A stretch of 48,717 nt of DNA from Clostridiales bacterium UBA1774. Its GTDB lineage: Bacteria > Bacillota > Clostridia > Oscillospirales > Oscillospiraceae. The number at the start of each line of letters is the position of its first letter. Within the stretch, counting starts at the first letter, position 1. This document shows, in pieces, positions 1 to 6,771 of this stretch. The notes under the pieces are model-generated. The model made no database searches. It was not told where the DNA came from and saw nothing but the letters and a program-made list of their open reading frames with translations. The position numbers and the translations under genes are program-made. The stretch covers positions 1-48,717 of the forward strand of contig DCGQ01000048.1 in the NCBI GenBank assembly GCA_002314635.1. The letters run 5' to 3'.

Positions 1-53
1 TTTTCATGCAAATTCGTTGTATATTTCGTGTGAAATATTCTTTTGCAGTTTGC

Positions 54-155
54 CCTGATTTGATAGATTTTCTCCTGATTTGACCCATTTTGCCGGGGCT
101 ATAAATGGGCTAACTCCCTTTTTTTGAGCTTCCGGGGCTATAAAATGGGCTAACT
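54..155. repeat. Short direct repeats resembling an insertion-sequence end
   Basis: Two short motifs each occur twice. CCTGATTTGA is at about 54-63 and again at about 74-83. A longer unit with core GGGGCTATAAA and TGGGCTAACT is at about 93-115 and again, with one extra A, at 132-155. Multiple short terminal repeats that include TGACCCATTT-like sequence are known at the ends of IS21-family elements, and the stretch resembles such an end. No transposase gene is visible, so this assignment is an inference; the repeats themselves are seen directly. Confidence 0.4.
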
Positions 156-530
156 TTTTGCCATTTTACGGTAATTTTGAGAGCTGTTTTAAGGGTCGAA
201 GTCCCCTCTTGCAGCTCATGTTTTTCAGTGCAAAACGCCCTGTCGTGCTTTGTGTAAGTCTGTCATACGCCTATGTGCAGGATGAAAGCGGTCTGTCCGT
301 TCCGAGCATGGCATACTGGATTGCCGACTGCATTAAACTGAGATACGCAGAGATTCCCGGAAACATCGCTGAGATCGGCTATACTGCCGAAACGGAGAGG
401 GTGCTTGTTGTGGGCAGGCATATCAGCTTCGTACTTTTCCACATCATTCCTTTTGGTTTCTTCAAGGTGAATAGCAGCGCTCTCCGAAAAACGCAAAAAT
501 CTCATGTCTTTTTGACCCACATCTCCGGAC
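156..530. other. Gene-poor stretch, no supported coding region
   Basis: Open frames exist on both strands (about 96 residues minus, 166 residues plus). None has a convincing ribosome binding site, a recognisable domain or a conserved motif, and they overlap each other. It may be decayed mobile-element DNA next to the repeats on its left, but nothing in the sequence proves it. Confidence 0.4.
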
Positions 531-577
531 ACAGCACGGCGCGTTCCCTCCAACCACAGAGGAACGCGCCGTGCTGT
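531..577 (-). terminator. Long hairpin after the TadG-like gene
   Basis: A perfect 17-base-pair stem (arms 531-547 and 561-577, loop of 13) starts about 10 bases after the stop codon of the last tad gene. No U-run follows on the minus strand, while a T-rich stretch follows on the plus strand. It may act as a transcript 3' end or RNA-stabilising hairpin rather than a classic intrinsic terminator. Confidence 0.55.
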
Positions 578-586
578 ATCCTTTTA

Positions 587-1747
587 TTATTCGATCAGCA
601 TGACTTCCAGTCTCGGGAGACAATCCCTGTCATGCTCTCCACAGTTAACCTCTATTGATGCCACATTTAACTGCAGCTTGTCCGCGGCAATGCGCCCGTT
701 CACAATAAACTTCGAGGTATTCACCCGAATCGTCCCATTGGGTGCATACAGCAGTCCGTCGATCCGCATTTCACCGGCGTTGATCGTAATGTTGCCGTTT
801 TTTGAGTAAAAACACACCGATGAACCGGGTGAAAGAACACATGCCGCGTTGAAGGTGATATTACCGGTAGCGATGATGATCCCGCTGCCGGACACGACGG
901 TAGCGGCGTTGAAGGTGATATCCCCCTCCACATAAATCGGGTCATCCACATAAATATCGCTGCCGTTGTATCTTTTATTGCCCTTACTGCAGGTACCGGC
1001 CTGCGCAGCCGCTTCTTTTACGATATCCGAAAAGTCCGGCATTTCCCGCAGCGGCCCCTTTTCTCCTTCCCGGGACACGCTGCCGTTCTGCACAATCTGC
1101 GCGGCAATGCATTCTCCGTTTACTGTAATCCCGCCGTTCATACTCAACCGATTGACCGCTTCCGCATCCCCGTTCACTGTGATCCCGCCGCTTCGCAGCG
1201 CAAGCCGGTCGTTGGAATGGATACTGCCGTTAACCGTGGTGCTGCCGGTGTTGAACGGCAGTTCGAAGTTCGTATTGCCGGAAAATACGGCATAATCAAA
1301 GGGTCCACGCAGCGTCTGACACTCTGCCACTGCTCTTGCCTGTACCGTACCCCGCTCATGTCCCAACACACCCGCAAAAACATAATTCATCCGGCGGGTA
1401 CATATCACTTCTACCTGATAGGGATCGCCGCCGCAGGGAACCGTGACCGCGGTATTGTCCCGGGGCACACCGTTCAACTCCGCATATTCCAGCGCCGCTT
1501 CGACTACGCCGGCAGAATCGCCGGACTGTGCCAAAACCCGGGCAGCGGCCAGTGCCGCCTCGTCAGCCGCGCTCTGCAGCCTCTGCTGCACTACATAAGC
1601 TGTCCCCAGATCAACGGCCAGCGCGGCGCAGCCTACCAGAACCGTAAACGCCAGCACCGCTGCCGCAAGCGCCTGTCCGCTCTCTCCGCGGACAAAGCAA
1701 TCGGTCAGCTTCCTGCCTTTTCGCAGGATCTGTCTGCAGATCCGCAT
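587..1747 (-). CDS. TadG-like pilus protein with a beta-solenoid tail
   Basis: A 386-residue protein at the 3' end of the Tad locus. Residues 1-20 are basic. They are followed by the motif GESGQALAAAVLAFTVLVG, a TadG/TadE-type N-terminal segment with one membrane helix, then a helical stretch rich in Ala (QSAADEAALAAARVL) typical of the Tad domain of TadG-like minor pilins. From about residue 165 the sequence changes to repeats built on (I/F)TVNG, ITFNA, ITINA and IRVN. This is a regular beta-helix pattern similar to bactofilin/polymer-forming domains, which normal TadG proteins (von Willebrand-like C-terminus) do not carry. The protein is probably membrane-anchored and outside the cell, at the pilus base or wall. 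A Shine-Dalgarno AAAAGGAG precedes the ATG. It lies 34 bases after the coiled-coil gene, in the same transcript. Family assignment of the N-terminus is good; the solenoid call is inference from periodicity. Confidence 0.75.
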   Translation of the reverse strand: MRICRQILRKGRKLTDCFVRGESGQALAAAVLAFTVLVGCAALAVDLGTAYVVQQRLQSAADEAALAAARVLAQSGDSAGVVEAALEYAELNGVPRDNTAVTVPCGGDPYQVEVICTRRMNYVFAGVLGHERGTVQARAVAECQTLRGPFDYAVFSGNTNFELPFNTGSTTVNGSIHSNDRLALRSGGITVNGDAEAVNRLSMNGGITVNGECIAAQIVQNGSVSREGEKGPLREMPDFSDIVKEAAAQAGTCSKGNKRYNGSDIYVDDPIYVEGDITFNAATVVSGSGIIIATGNITFNAACVLSPGSSVCFYSKNGNITINAGEMRIDGLLYAPNGTIRVNTSKFIVNGRIAADKLQLNVASIEVNCGEHDRDCLPRLEVMLIE

Positions 1748-1781
1748 CTGTTCCGCGCTCCTTTTCCGCGCCTCAGGCAGT

Positions 1782-2372
1782 TCAGATTACCGGTGATTCT
1801 GCAACCAGTCTGCTCTCACAGGCTACCACGCCGTGGAACTCGGTCTTCCAAACCGCAGCCACCTCGCTGCATTCCCTCAGCTTGGCATTCAGCAGCTTTT
1901 CCAGCTTCTCGCCCAAAGCGTCCATGTGTACCGCCCGTTCTTCCGCAATGGCGCGGAAGGCCGCCAACTGTTCCCGCAGCGCCGTGATCTCCACCTGTTT
2001 TTCCTGATTCTCTGCCAGCAGCATACTGTTCTTTTCCCGCAGGCTTGCAACCATTCCTTCCTGCATTTCGTATTCCAGCTGCAGCTTTCTGCGTTCCTCC
2101 GCCCGCGCCTGCTCCTCGTTTTCCTTCCGGCTTTCCGCCTGTGCGCGGAGCTGTGCGTTTTCTTTCTTCAATCGTTCCGCTTCTTCCTGCGCTTCTTCGC
2201 AGCAGGATGTGAGACTGTCCAGACAGGCCTGCACCTCCTGCCGGTCATAGCCCATGAAACCGGTTTTGAACCGGTGCTCCCGCTCGATGGAGGAGCGCAG
2301 AGAATCGATCGCTGCCAGCTGCCGATCATGTCTGAAGCCGTGTTTCAGCCGGATTTCCGCTGTTCCGTCCAT
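1782..2372 (-). CDS. DivIVA-like coiled-coil protein in the Tad operon
   Basis: About 196 residues. The start is placed at the ATG preceded by GAGGAGG at 6-base spacing; a longer open frame runs upstream but lacks such a site. Residues about 35-60 read FKTGFMGYDRQEVQACLDSL, which fits the N-terminal DivIVA domain pattern (a G-Y/F-D-x-x-E/Q-V turn followed by a helix). A long Glu/Lys/Gln-rich coiled coil follows to about residue 160, with a short non-coiled C-terminal end. DivIVA-family proteins sense negative membrane curvature or scaffold at poles and septa. Its place between the pilin and TadG-like genes suggests it positions the pilus machine, a role otherwise given to TadZ. That role is inference. 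No membrane segment or signal peptide is seen. Confidence 0.65.
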   Translation of the reverse strand: MDGTAEIRLKHGFRHDRQLAAIDSLRSSIEREHRFKTGFMGYDRQEVQACLDSLTSCCEEAQEEAERLKKENAQLRAQAESRKENEEQARAEERRKLQLEYEMQEGMVASLREKNSMLLAENQEKQVEITALREQLAAFRAIAEERAVHMDALGEKLEKLLNAKLRECSEVAAVWKTEFHGVVACESRLVAESPVI

Positions 2373-2395
2373 GCTCTTTCCTCCTCTTTCAAAAT

Positions 2396-2420
2396 GAATC
2401 CCCGGCGGCACCGGGGATTC
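2396..2420 (-). terminator. Intercistronic hairpin between pilin and downstream genes
   Basis: A perfect 10-base-pair stem (2396-2405 with 2411-2420, 5-base loop) lies in the gap between the pilin stop and the ribosome binding site of the coiled-coil gene. Only a weak U-rich stretch (ATTTTG) follows on the minus strand. It looks like a partial terminator or RNA-processing block that would leave much more pilin mRNA than mRNA for the minor components. Such differential expression is common in pilus operons. Confidence 0.6.
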
Positions 2421-2455
2421 GTTCTGATGTCATGCAAGCAATATTGCAGTTTCTA

Positions 2456-2644
2456 TCAACCATTCCCAGCCGTTTTAGCTACGGGTGCAGGTGTCAGTGC
2501 AGCCTCGATTTCTTCAAATTTTCCGGAAAGTTTTTCTTTCACACCAGTCAGTGCGGCAACGAGAACAATTGCAATCAGTGCAATGATCAGTGCATATTCA
2601 ACCATTCCCTGTCCGCTTTCATCCTTCAAGAATCTCTTCAGCAT
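2456..2644 (-). CDS. flp: Flp-type pilin (major Tad pilin)
   Basis: A 62-residue prepilin. A short basic leader is followed by ESGQGMVEYALIIALIAIVL, the Flp signature: a processing site near G-Q-G, Glu at mature position about 5, the Tyr of the adjacent E-Y pair, then a single hydrophobic helix. A short tail follows, ending in an Ala/Pro-rich segment. It is the expected major subunit of the Tad/Flp (type IVc) pilus and the substrate of the prepilin peptidase encoded at 9179-9856. The ATG is preceded by AGGAGGAG. The gene has its own promoter and two tandem GEMM-I riboswitch aptamers in its 400-base leader, so it can be controlled apart from the assembly genes. Confidence 0.93.
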   Translation of the reverse strand: MLKRFLKDESGQGMVEYALIIALIAIVLVAALTGVKEKLSGKFEEIEAALTPAPVAKTAGNG

Positions 2645-2650
2645 TTTTGT

Positions 2651-2709
2651 CTCCTCCTGTAACTATAAATAAAATATTTACAGAAACACGACAAGAATTC
2701 CTTCAGGAG
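2651..2709 (-). promoter_or_regulatory. Pilin ribosome binding site with possible masking sequence
   Basis: The Shine-Dalgarno CAGGAGG (minus 2659-2653) can pair with CTCCTG (minus 2709-2704), which lies directly after riboswitch aptamer A. A small hairpin (CTGTAA with TTACAG, minus 2684-2679 and 2663-2658) also abuts the site. A 9-base perfect complement exists between minus 2799-2791, just before aptamer A, and minus 2694-2686, just after it. Together these look like a translation-controlling expression platform. The pairings are seen directly; their use is inference. Confidence 0.5.
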
Positions 2710-2716
2710 CTCATTG

Positions 2717-2803
2717 CCTTCGGCAACCGGCTGCCCTGTGCGAAACGAGGGCCCTTGGCTTTGCGTCCCAGCCTTTCGACTGGTTTGCCTTTGTCGTGTC
2801 AGT
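2717..2803 (-). promoter_or_regulatory. GEMM-I cyclic-dinucleotide riboswitch aptamer A (second of tandem pair)
   Basis: The minus strand shows the GEMM-I landmarks in order: GGCAAACC, a stem closed by a GAAA tetraloop (CCAGTC with GGCTGG), the conserved GGGACGCAAAGCC, a second hairpin (GCCCT with AGGGC), then GGCAGCCGGTTGCCGA. The base matching G20 of the Vibrio Vc2 aptamer is G (position 2789), as in c-di-GMP-specific members. It lies nearest the pilin start and is followed by sequence that can pair with the ribosome binding site, so control of translation is likely. Family identity is strong; ligand and direction of control are inferred. Confidence 0.88.
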
Positions 2804-2823
2804 GTACGGAAAGAAAAACAGAT

Positions 2824-2861
2824 AAAAAAACTGCAATCCGGATACCGTTACCGAACTGCAG
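2824..2861 (-). terminator. Intrinsic terminator between the tandem riboswitches
   Basis: On the minus strand an 11-base-pair stem with G-U wobbles (2861-2851 with 2841-2831) is followed by seven U (2830-2824). It sits about 30 bases after aptamer B. The 5' arm (CTGC and TTCGG parts) is complementary to the 3' end of aptamer B (CCGAA and GCAG, minus 2904-2892), giving a mutually exclusive antiterminator. Ligand-stabilised aptamer B would therefore free the terminator to form. Confidence 0.75.
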
Positions 2862-2898
2862 CTCGACACAATCATGTAGTCGCCTGTTTTACTGCGAT

Positions 2899-2982
2899 CT
2901 TCGGCAACCGGCTGCCCTGTACAGAACGAGGGCCCTTGGCTTTGCGTCCCAGCCTTTCGACTGGTTTGCTATTATCGGTTTT
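2899..2982 (-). promoter_or_regulatory. GEMM-I cyclic-dinucleotide riboswitch aptamer B (first of tandem pair)
   Basis: Nearly the same core as aptamer A: GCAAACC, GAAA-capped stem, GGGACGCAAAGCC, GCCCT/AGGGC hairpin, GGCAGCCGGTTGCCGA. The flanks are unrelated to those of copy A, so this is not a simple recent duplication of the whole leader. The base matching Vc2 G20 is A (position 2970), the change found in the GEMM-I subset that can recognise 3',3'-cGAMP. It is directly followed by an antiterminator/terminator arrangement. Family call is strong; ligand is open. Confidence 0.88.
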
Positions 2983-3022
2983 ACAGAAAAAGGTGTATGA
3001 ACTATTTCTTTACTATGACTGA

Positions 3023-3052
3023 ATAGTACCACATCCTGGATTGTTTTGTCAA
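3023..3052 (-). promoter_or_regulatory. Promoter of the riboswitch-pilin transcript
   Basis: A consensus -35 TTGACA (3052-3047) and -10 TACTAT (3028-3023) are 18 bases apart on the minus strand. The predicted start is near 3016, giving a leader of about 370 bases. The -35 overlaps the stop codon of the DUF192 gene, so the pilin gene has a separate promoter inside the longer tad transcript. Confidence 0.8.
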
Positions 3053-3423
3053 TACCTTTTAGATAATTTTTTCATTTTCTTTTTTATCTGCACCGTGACC
3101 TCCGCGCCGCTCTTTATTCCGAATTCGGCCGCTTTTCCAGCCGGAAGCTCCAGTACGGTTCGTGAGCCGGATACTGCGGCGCAGAATTGAAATGCAGGAA
3201 TCGAGTCATCTACCTGCAGCACGGTTCCGTTTCTGCCGATATACACCGCATCGATGGCACAGGACATAAAGCAGGTATGGATCTGACCGCAGGGCTTAAT
3301 CAGCAGGCCGCCGGTACGGTTGGGATCCCTTCCGATCAGACCGCGAAGTCTGAGAAAGTATCGGTTTGCCAGATCCACCTCCGTTATTTTTTCGCCGTTC
3401 AGCAGAATATCCACGCGTTTCAT
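3049..3423 (-). CDS. DUF192 family protein
   Basis: A 124-residue protein matching DUF192 along its length: RLRGLIGR, GGLLIKPC, IHTCFMSCAIDAVYI, a short beta segment with NGTVLQV, and TVLELPAGKAAEFGIKSGA. Family members are small beta-rich proteins, often secreted or lipid-anchored in other phyla. Here no signal peptide or lipobox is seen, so a cytoplasmic location is likely. Its function is unknown. A Shine-Dalgarno AGAGGAGAGG lies upstream. It follows TadC by 17 bases and ends at the promoter of the pilin transcript. DUF192 genes recur near Tad loci, which hints at a link to pilus assembly, but no mechanism can be read from the sequence. Confidence 0.8.
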   Translation of the reverse strand: MKRVDILLNGEKITEVDLANRYFLRLRGLIGRDPNRTGGLLIKPCGQIHTCFMSCAIDAVYIGRNGTVLQVDDSIPAFQFCAAVSGSRTVLELPAGKAAEFGIKSGAEVTVQIKKKMKKLSKRY

Positions 3424-3440
3424 AATGCCTCTCCTCTTTT

Positions 3441-4388
3441 TCAGCCCAGAATCTCCATCACATTCATCACCGCAGGTCCCAGAATGATGATGAAGATGAC
3501 AGGAAAAATAAAGGCAACCAACGGCAGCAGCATTTTAACCGGTGCCTTCAGTGCTTTTTCCTCCGCACGCTGTCTGCGTTCCTCGCGCAGGGACTCGGAC
3601 TGTGTTTTCAGCACGGTCCGTATGGAGATACCCATCTGATCCGCCTGAATCAGTGCATTGACAAAGGAGGTCAGCTCCTTTACCCCGCAGCGCTGTGATA
3701 GATTCGTATAGGCTTCCCTTTTCGTCATACCGTACTGTATGTCCTGCATGGCGCGCATCAGCTCCTGCATCAGCGGGGATTTGTCCTTCTGATAGAGCCG
3801 GATCAATGCCGCGTCAAACCCCAGTCCCGCTTCCACGCTGACTACCAGCAGATCCATCACATCCGGAAGATGCTCCCGATACAGCGCCTTTCTGCCCGCC
3901 ACCCGGGACTTGAGCCATCGGGCCGGAAGGATTTCGCCCAGAAGTCCTCCGCACAGCGTAAGGGTCGGCACCAGCCTGTCCGCCATGCCCGTGCTTCGCA
4001 CCAAAACCCCGCCGCAAAGTCGGCAGGCGGATGCCAATACCGCAGCGGATGCCAGCTTTACCAGCATAAACTGCAGGCCGGTCAGCTGCACATCCGCGAT
4101 CATCAGCATTTTTTCCGCTTCGCTCAGTTTTTTCTTCGATCTGGTATTGCTGATCTGTTGTCCCAAAACCCGGTTTCGCTGGCGGCTTTTCAGCAGAGAG
4201 CCCATCTGCCGGAGCCATTCCAGTCCCGCCGATTCTTTTTTCCGGTCGCTGCAGGTCTCCCCGGATCGGGCTGTTTTTACCTCATCCAGTCTGGCTTTTT
4301 TTCTGTCCCGCTCTGCGCCGCACCGATACAGCAGCGTCAGCACGCCGAAGAACACCGCAGCCATACTGAGCAGCACTACAGTTGCCAC
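3441..4388 (-). CDS. tadC: TadC, inner-membrane platform protein of the Tad pilus
   Basis: A 315-residue T2SS-F (GspF) family protein. It has an N-terminal membrane helix, a basic cytoplasmic loop, two helices around residues 115-165, the GspF domain (HLPDVMDLLVVSVEAGLGFD, then QELMRAMQDIQYG, and LIQADQMGISI) and a C-terminal hydrophobic helix. TadB and TadC together form the inner-membrane platform that couples the TadA ATPase to pilin extraction. The start is GTG with AAAGGAGG eight bases upstream; no better ATG is in frame. It lies 24 bases downstream of tadB in the assembly operon. Confidence 0.9.
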   Translation of the reverse strand: MATVVLLSMAAVFFGVLTLLYRCGAERDRKKARLDEVKTARSGETCSDRKKESAGLEWLRQMGSLLKSRQRNRVLGQQISNTRSKKKLSEAEKMLMIADVQLTGLQFMLVKLASAAVLASACRLCGGVLVRSTGMADRLVPTLTLCGGLLGEILPARWLKSRVAGRKALYREHLPDVMDLLVVSVEAGLGFDAALIRLYQKDKSPLMQELMRAMQDIQYGMTKREAYTNLSQRCGVKELTSFVNALIQADQMGISIRTVLKTQSESLREERRQRAEEKALKAPVKMLLPLVAFIFPVIFIIILGPAVMNVMEILG

Positions 4389-4412
4389 GGGAATGCCTCC
4401 TTTCCGAAAAAA

Positions 4413-5360
4413 TCAGTATCGGATCGCGGTCATTTTCCGAATAACGATAAAACCGATAATTTCCATCACGGCGCCCACGGCCAGCATCGCATTCCCCAGT
4501 CGTGTGGAGAACAGCTGCCCGATATACTCCGGATTCAAAGTGCCGAGCCCCAGCAGCAGCGCCACCGGCAGGCTGCCCACCAGATAGCCAGACAGACGAC
4601 CGCTGGCCGTTCTGGTTTTGATCTCGGTTTTCAGCGTCAGACGGTTCTGAATGGTACCCGCAATGTTTTCCAAAACCTCGGCAAGGTTGCCGCCGATCTC
4701 CCGCTGGATCAGGATCGCGGTGCAGAGCATTTCCAGATCATCGCTTCCCACCCGTTCGACCATCCGCTCCATGCTGTCCTGCATGGTCATACCGTTCTGT
4801 GTTTCCCGGAACACCCGTCCGAATTCTTGCGAAACAGGGCCCTCCATCTCCTCTGTGATGCTGCTCATGGCCTGCTGGAAGGAATGTCCGGCGCGAAGTG
4901 CATTGCACAGCACGGAGATTGCCTCCACAAGCTGAGTCTCCAACAGTGCCTTCCGTTTTTTCTTCTTCTGTTTCAGAAGCAGGATCGGGCCTGCCGCGCA
5001 CAGCACGGCAGCTCCGCCGCAGGCGGGAAACGGAAGGCCGAACAGTCCCAGGAGCGCCGGAAGGCCGAAAGCCGTTCCGGCCCATATCAGCAGGAACTGC
5101 CGCGCCGGGATATGAAACCCCACATCGTACAGCTCGTTTTCCAGCTTCTCCAGCTGTTTTCTGGTTCTGGCCAGGGCCGTTCCCTTTCGTTTTTTCTTTG
5201 CCCGCATCGACCGCAGCGGTGTTTTTTCCGTTTTTTCTCCCTGCAGGCTCCGGATACGCTCCCGGATCGCCAGTTGTCGGGCCATGACTGCCGCGCCGAT
5301 GAACCGGAACACTGCGAAGAAGAAAAACGCCGCCGTACCCGCAATCAGGAAAGGATACAT
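4413..5360 (-). CDS. tadB: TadB, inner-membrane platform protein of the Tad pilus
   Basis: A 315-residue T2SS-F family protein, the partner of TadC. It has an N-terminal helix (FLIAGTAAFFFFAVFRFIG), a basic coiled stretch, two helices near residues 90-130, then the GspF domain with LVEAISVLCNALRAGHSFQQ, EFGRVFRETQNGM and AILIQREIGGNLAEVLENIA. A pair of C-terminal membrane segments follows. The order of domains and the operon position between TadA and TadC support TadB. The ATG is preceded by GGGAGG, 13 bases after tadA. Confidence 0.9.
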   Translation of the reverse strand: MYPFLIAGTAAFFFFAVFRFIGAAVMARQLAIRERIRSLQGEKTEKTPLRSMRAKKKRKGTALARTRKQLEKLENELYDVGFHIPARQFLLIWAGTAFGLPALLGLFGLPFPACGGAAVLCAAGPILLLKQKKKKRKALLETQLVEAISVLCNALRAGHSFQQAMSSITEEMEGPVSQEFGRVFRETQNGMTMQDSMERMVERVGSDDLEMLCTAILIQREIGGNLAEVLENIAGTIQNRLTLKTEIKTRTASGRLSGYLVGSLPVALLLGLGTLNPEYIGQLFSTRLGNAMLAVGAVMEIIGFIVIRKMTAIRY

Positions 5361-5373
5361 TTCTTACCTCCCG

Positions 5374-6744
5374 TTATGGCAGAAACCATCTGTTGTCGAT
5401 CTTCACTCCGTTGCTCTCCATTTTCTCACAGCAGGAGGGCCGCACACCGGTCTGCACGAAATGACCGTGCACCTTGCCGTCCTCCGTCCGCCCGTCATTC
5501 TGAAACCGGAAGATTTCCTGTGTGGTGATGATGTCGCCTTCCATACCGCTGACCTCCGAAATGCTGGTGATCTTTCGGGAACCGTCGCGGAGGCGGGCCT
5601 GCTGCACGATCAGATCCAGCGCACCGGAAATCTGATGCCGGATCGCGGATACCGGCAAATCCATCCCCGCCATCATGACCATCGTTTCGATTCGGGAAAG
5701 GGCATCCCGGGGCGTATTGGCGTGTGCCGTGGTCAGCGACCCGTCATGACCGGTATTCATGGCCTGCAGCATATCCAGCGTTTCCCCGCCCCGGACCTCG
5801 CCCACAATGATCCGGTCCGGGCGCATACGGAGCGCATTCCGCACCAGATCGCGGATTGTGATGGCACCTGCGCCCTCCAGATTCGCCGGTCTGCTCTCCA
5901 GCGACACCACATGGTCCTGCATCAGGCGAAGCTCTGCCGCGTCCTCGATGGTGACGATGCGCTCATCGGCTGGAATGAAGGCGGAAAGCACATTCAACAG
6001 CGTGGTCTTGCCGGATCCGGTGCCGCCGGAAACCAGAATGTTCAGTTTCCCGCAGACTGCCGCCTCCAAAAATGCCGCCATATCCTCGGACATGGAGCCG
6101 AAGGCGATCAGGTTCCGCACCGTCAGCGGCTTGTCGGAGAATTTCCGGATCGTCAGAGACGGGCCGCACAGAGAGATGGGCGGGATAATGGCATTGACGC
6201 GGGAACCGTCCGGCAGCCGTGCATCCACCATGGGATTGGAATCGTCAATATGGCGACCCAGCGGCGACACGATCCGGTCGATGATCCGCCGCACATGATC
6301 ATCATCCTGAAAGGTCACATTGGTGCGGGTGAGTCTGCCCTTCCGTTCCACATAAATCTGCTTCGGGCCGTTGACCATGATCTCACTGACGGTGCTGTCG
6401 GCCAGCAGCGTTTCCAGCGGGCCGAAGCCGACGATCTCATCCATGACCACGCCGGTAATGGCCGTCCGGTCTTTTCGGGTCAGCTCCGGAGCCTCTTCAT
6501 TGATGACCTGATCGATCAGCGATGTGATGTCCTCCTCCGTGCGTGTGCCGGGCTGCTTCGCAAGGATCGAGGCCACATCCCTATGGATGCGGTTTGCCAG
6601 TTCTCCCATCTCATTGTCGGCAGCGCTGCCGCCGGTCTTTTCTTCCGGCAGAGCAGGCTGCTCCGGGAGTGTCTGTTCCGGGGCAGGAGCCGCGCTTTCG
6701 TTTACCGTCGGCTCCGACCTGTTGAGCCGATCCAACAGTCCCAT
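5374..6744 (-). CDS. tadA: TadA/CpaF secretion ATPase of the Tad pilus
   Basis: A 456-residue GspE/VirB11-like hexameric ATPase that powers pilus assembly. Residues 1-60 form a variable Pro/Glu-rich segment. A helical N-domain follows, then the ATPase core with Walker A GGTGSGKTT at about 240-248, an Asp-box (TIEDAAELRL), Walker B-like DRIIVGEVRGGE near 313 and a His-box region (TGHDGSLTTAHANTPRDAL). It lacks the zinc tetracysteine of GspE, as expected for CpaF. It acts at the cytoplasmic face with TadB and TadC. Start ATG with AAGGAGG; the gap to tadZ is 27 bases. Confidence 0.95.
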   Translation of the reverse strand: MGLLDRLNRSEPTVNESAAPAPEQTLPEQPALPEEKTGGSAADNEMGELANRIHRDVASILAKQPGTRTEEDITSLIDQVINEEAPELTRKDRTAITGVVMDEIVGFGPLETLLADSTVSEIMVNGPKQIYVERKGRLTRTNVTFQDDDHVRRIIDRIVSPLGRHIDDSNPMVDARLPDGSRVNAIIPPISLCGPSLTIRKFSDKPLTVRNLIAFGSMSEDMAAFLEAAVCGKLNILVSGGTGSGKTTLLNVLSAFIPADERIVTIEDAAELRLMQDHVVSLESRPANLEGAGAITIRDLVRNALRMRPDRIIVGEVRGGETLDMLQAMNTGHDGSLTTAHANTPRDALSRIETMVMMAGMDLPVSAIRHQISGALDLIVQQARLRDGSRKITSISEVSGMEGDIITTQEIFRFQNDGRTEDGKVHGHFVQTGVRPSCCEKMESNGVKIDNRWFLP

Positions 6745-6771
6745 TGGGCCTGCCTCCTTTCAGTGTGGGGT

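Noticed and set aside
158..658. A 166-residue plus-strand open frame at the left edge.
   Set aside because: No ribosome binding site or domain, and it runs through the hairpin and into the end of the TadG-like gene on the other strand.
2717..2982. The near-identical segments before the pilin were first considered as a simple tandem repeat or coding duplication.
   Set aside because: Conserved GCAAACC, GAAA tetraloop and GACGCAAAGCC landmarks plus the diverged third copy with compensatory changes identify them as GEMM-I aptamers.
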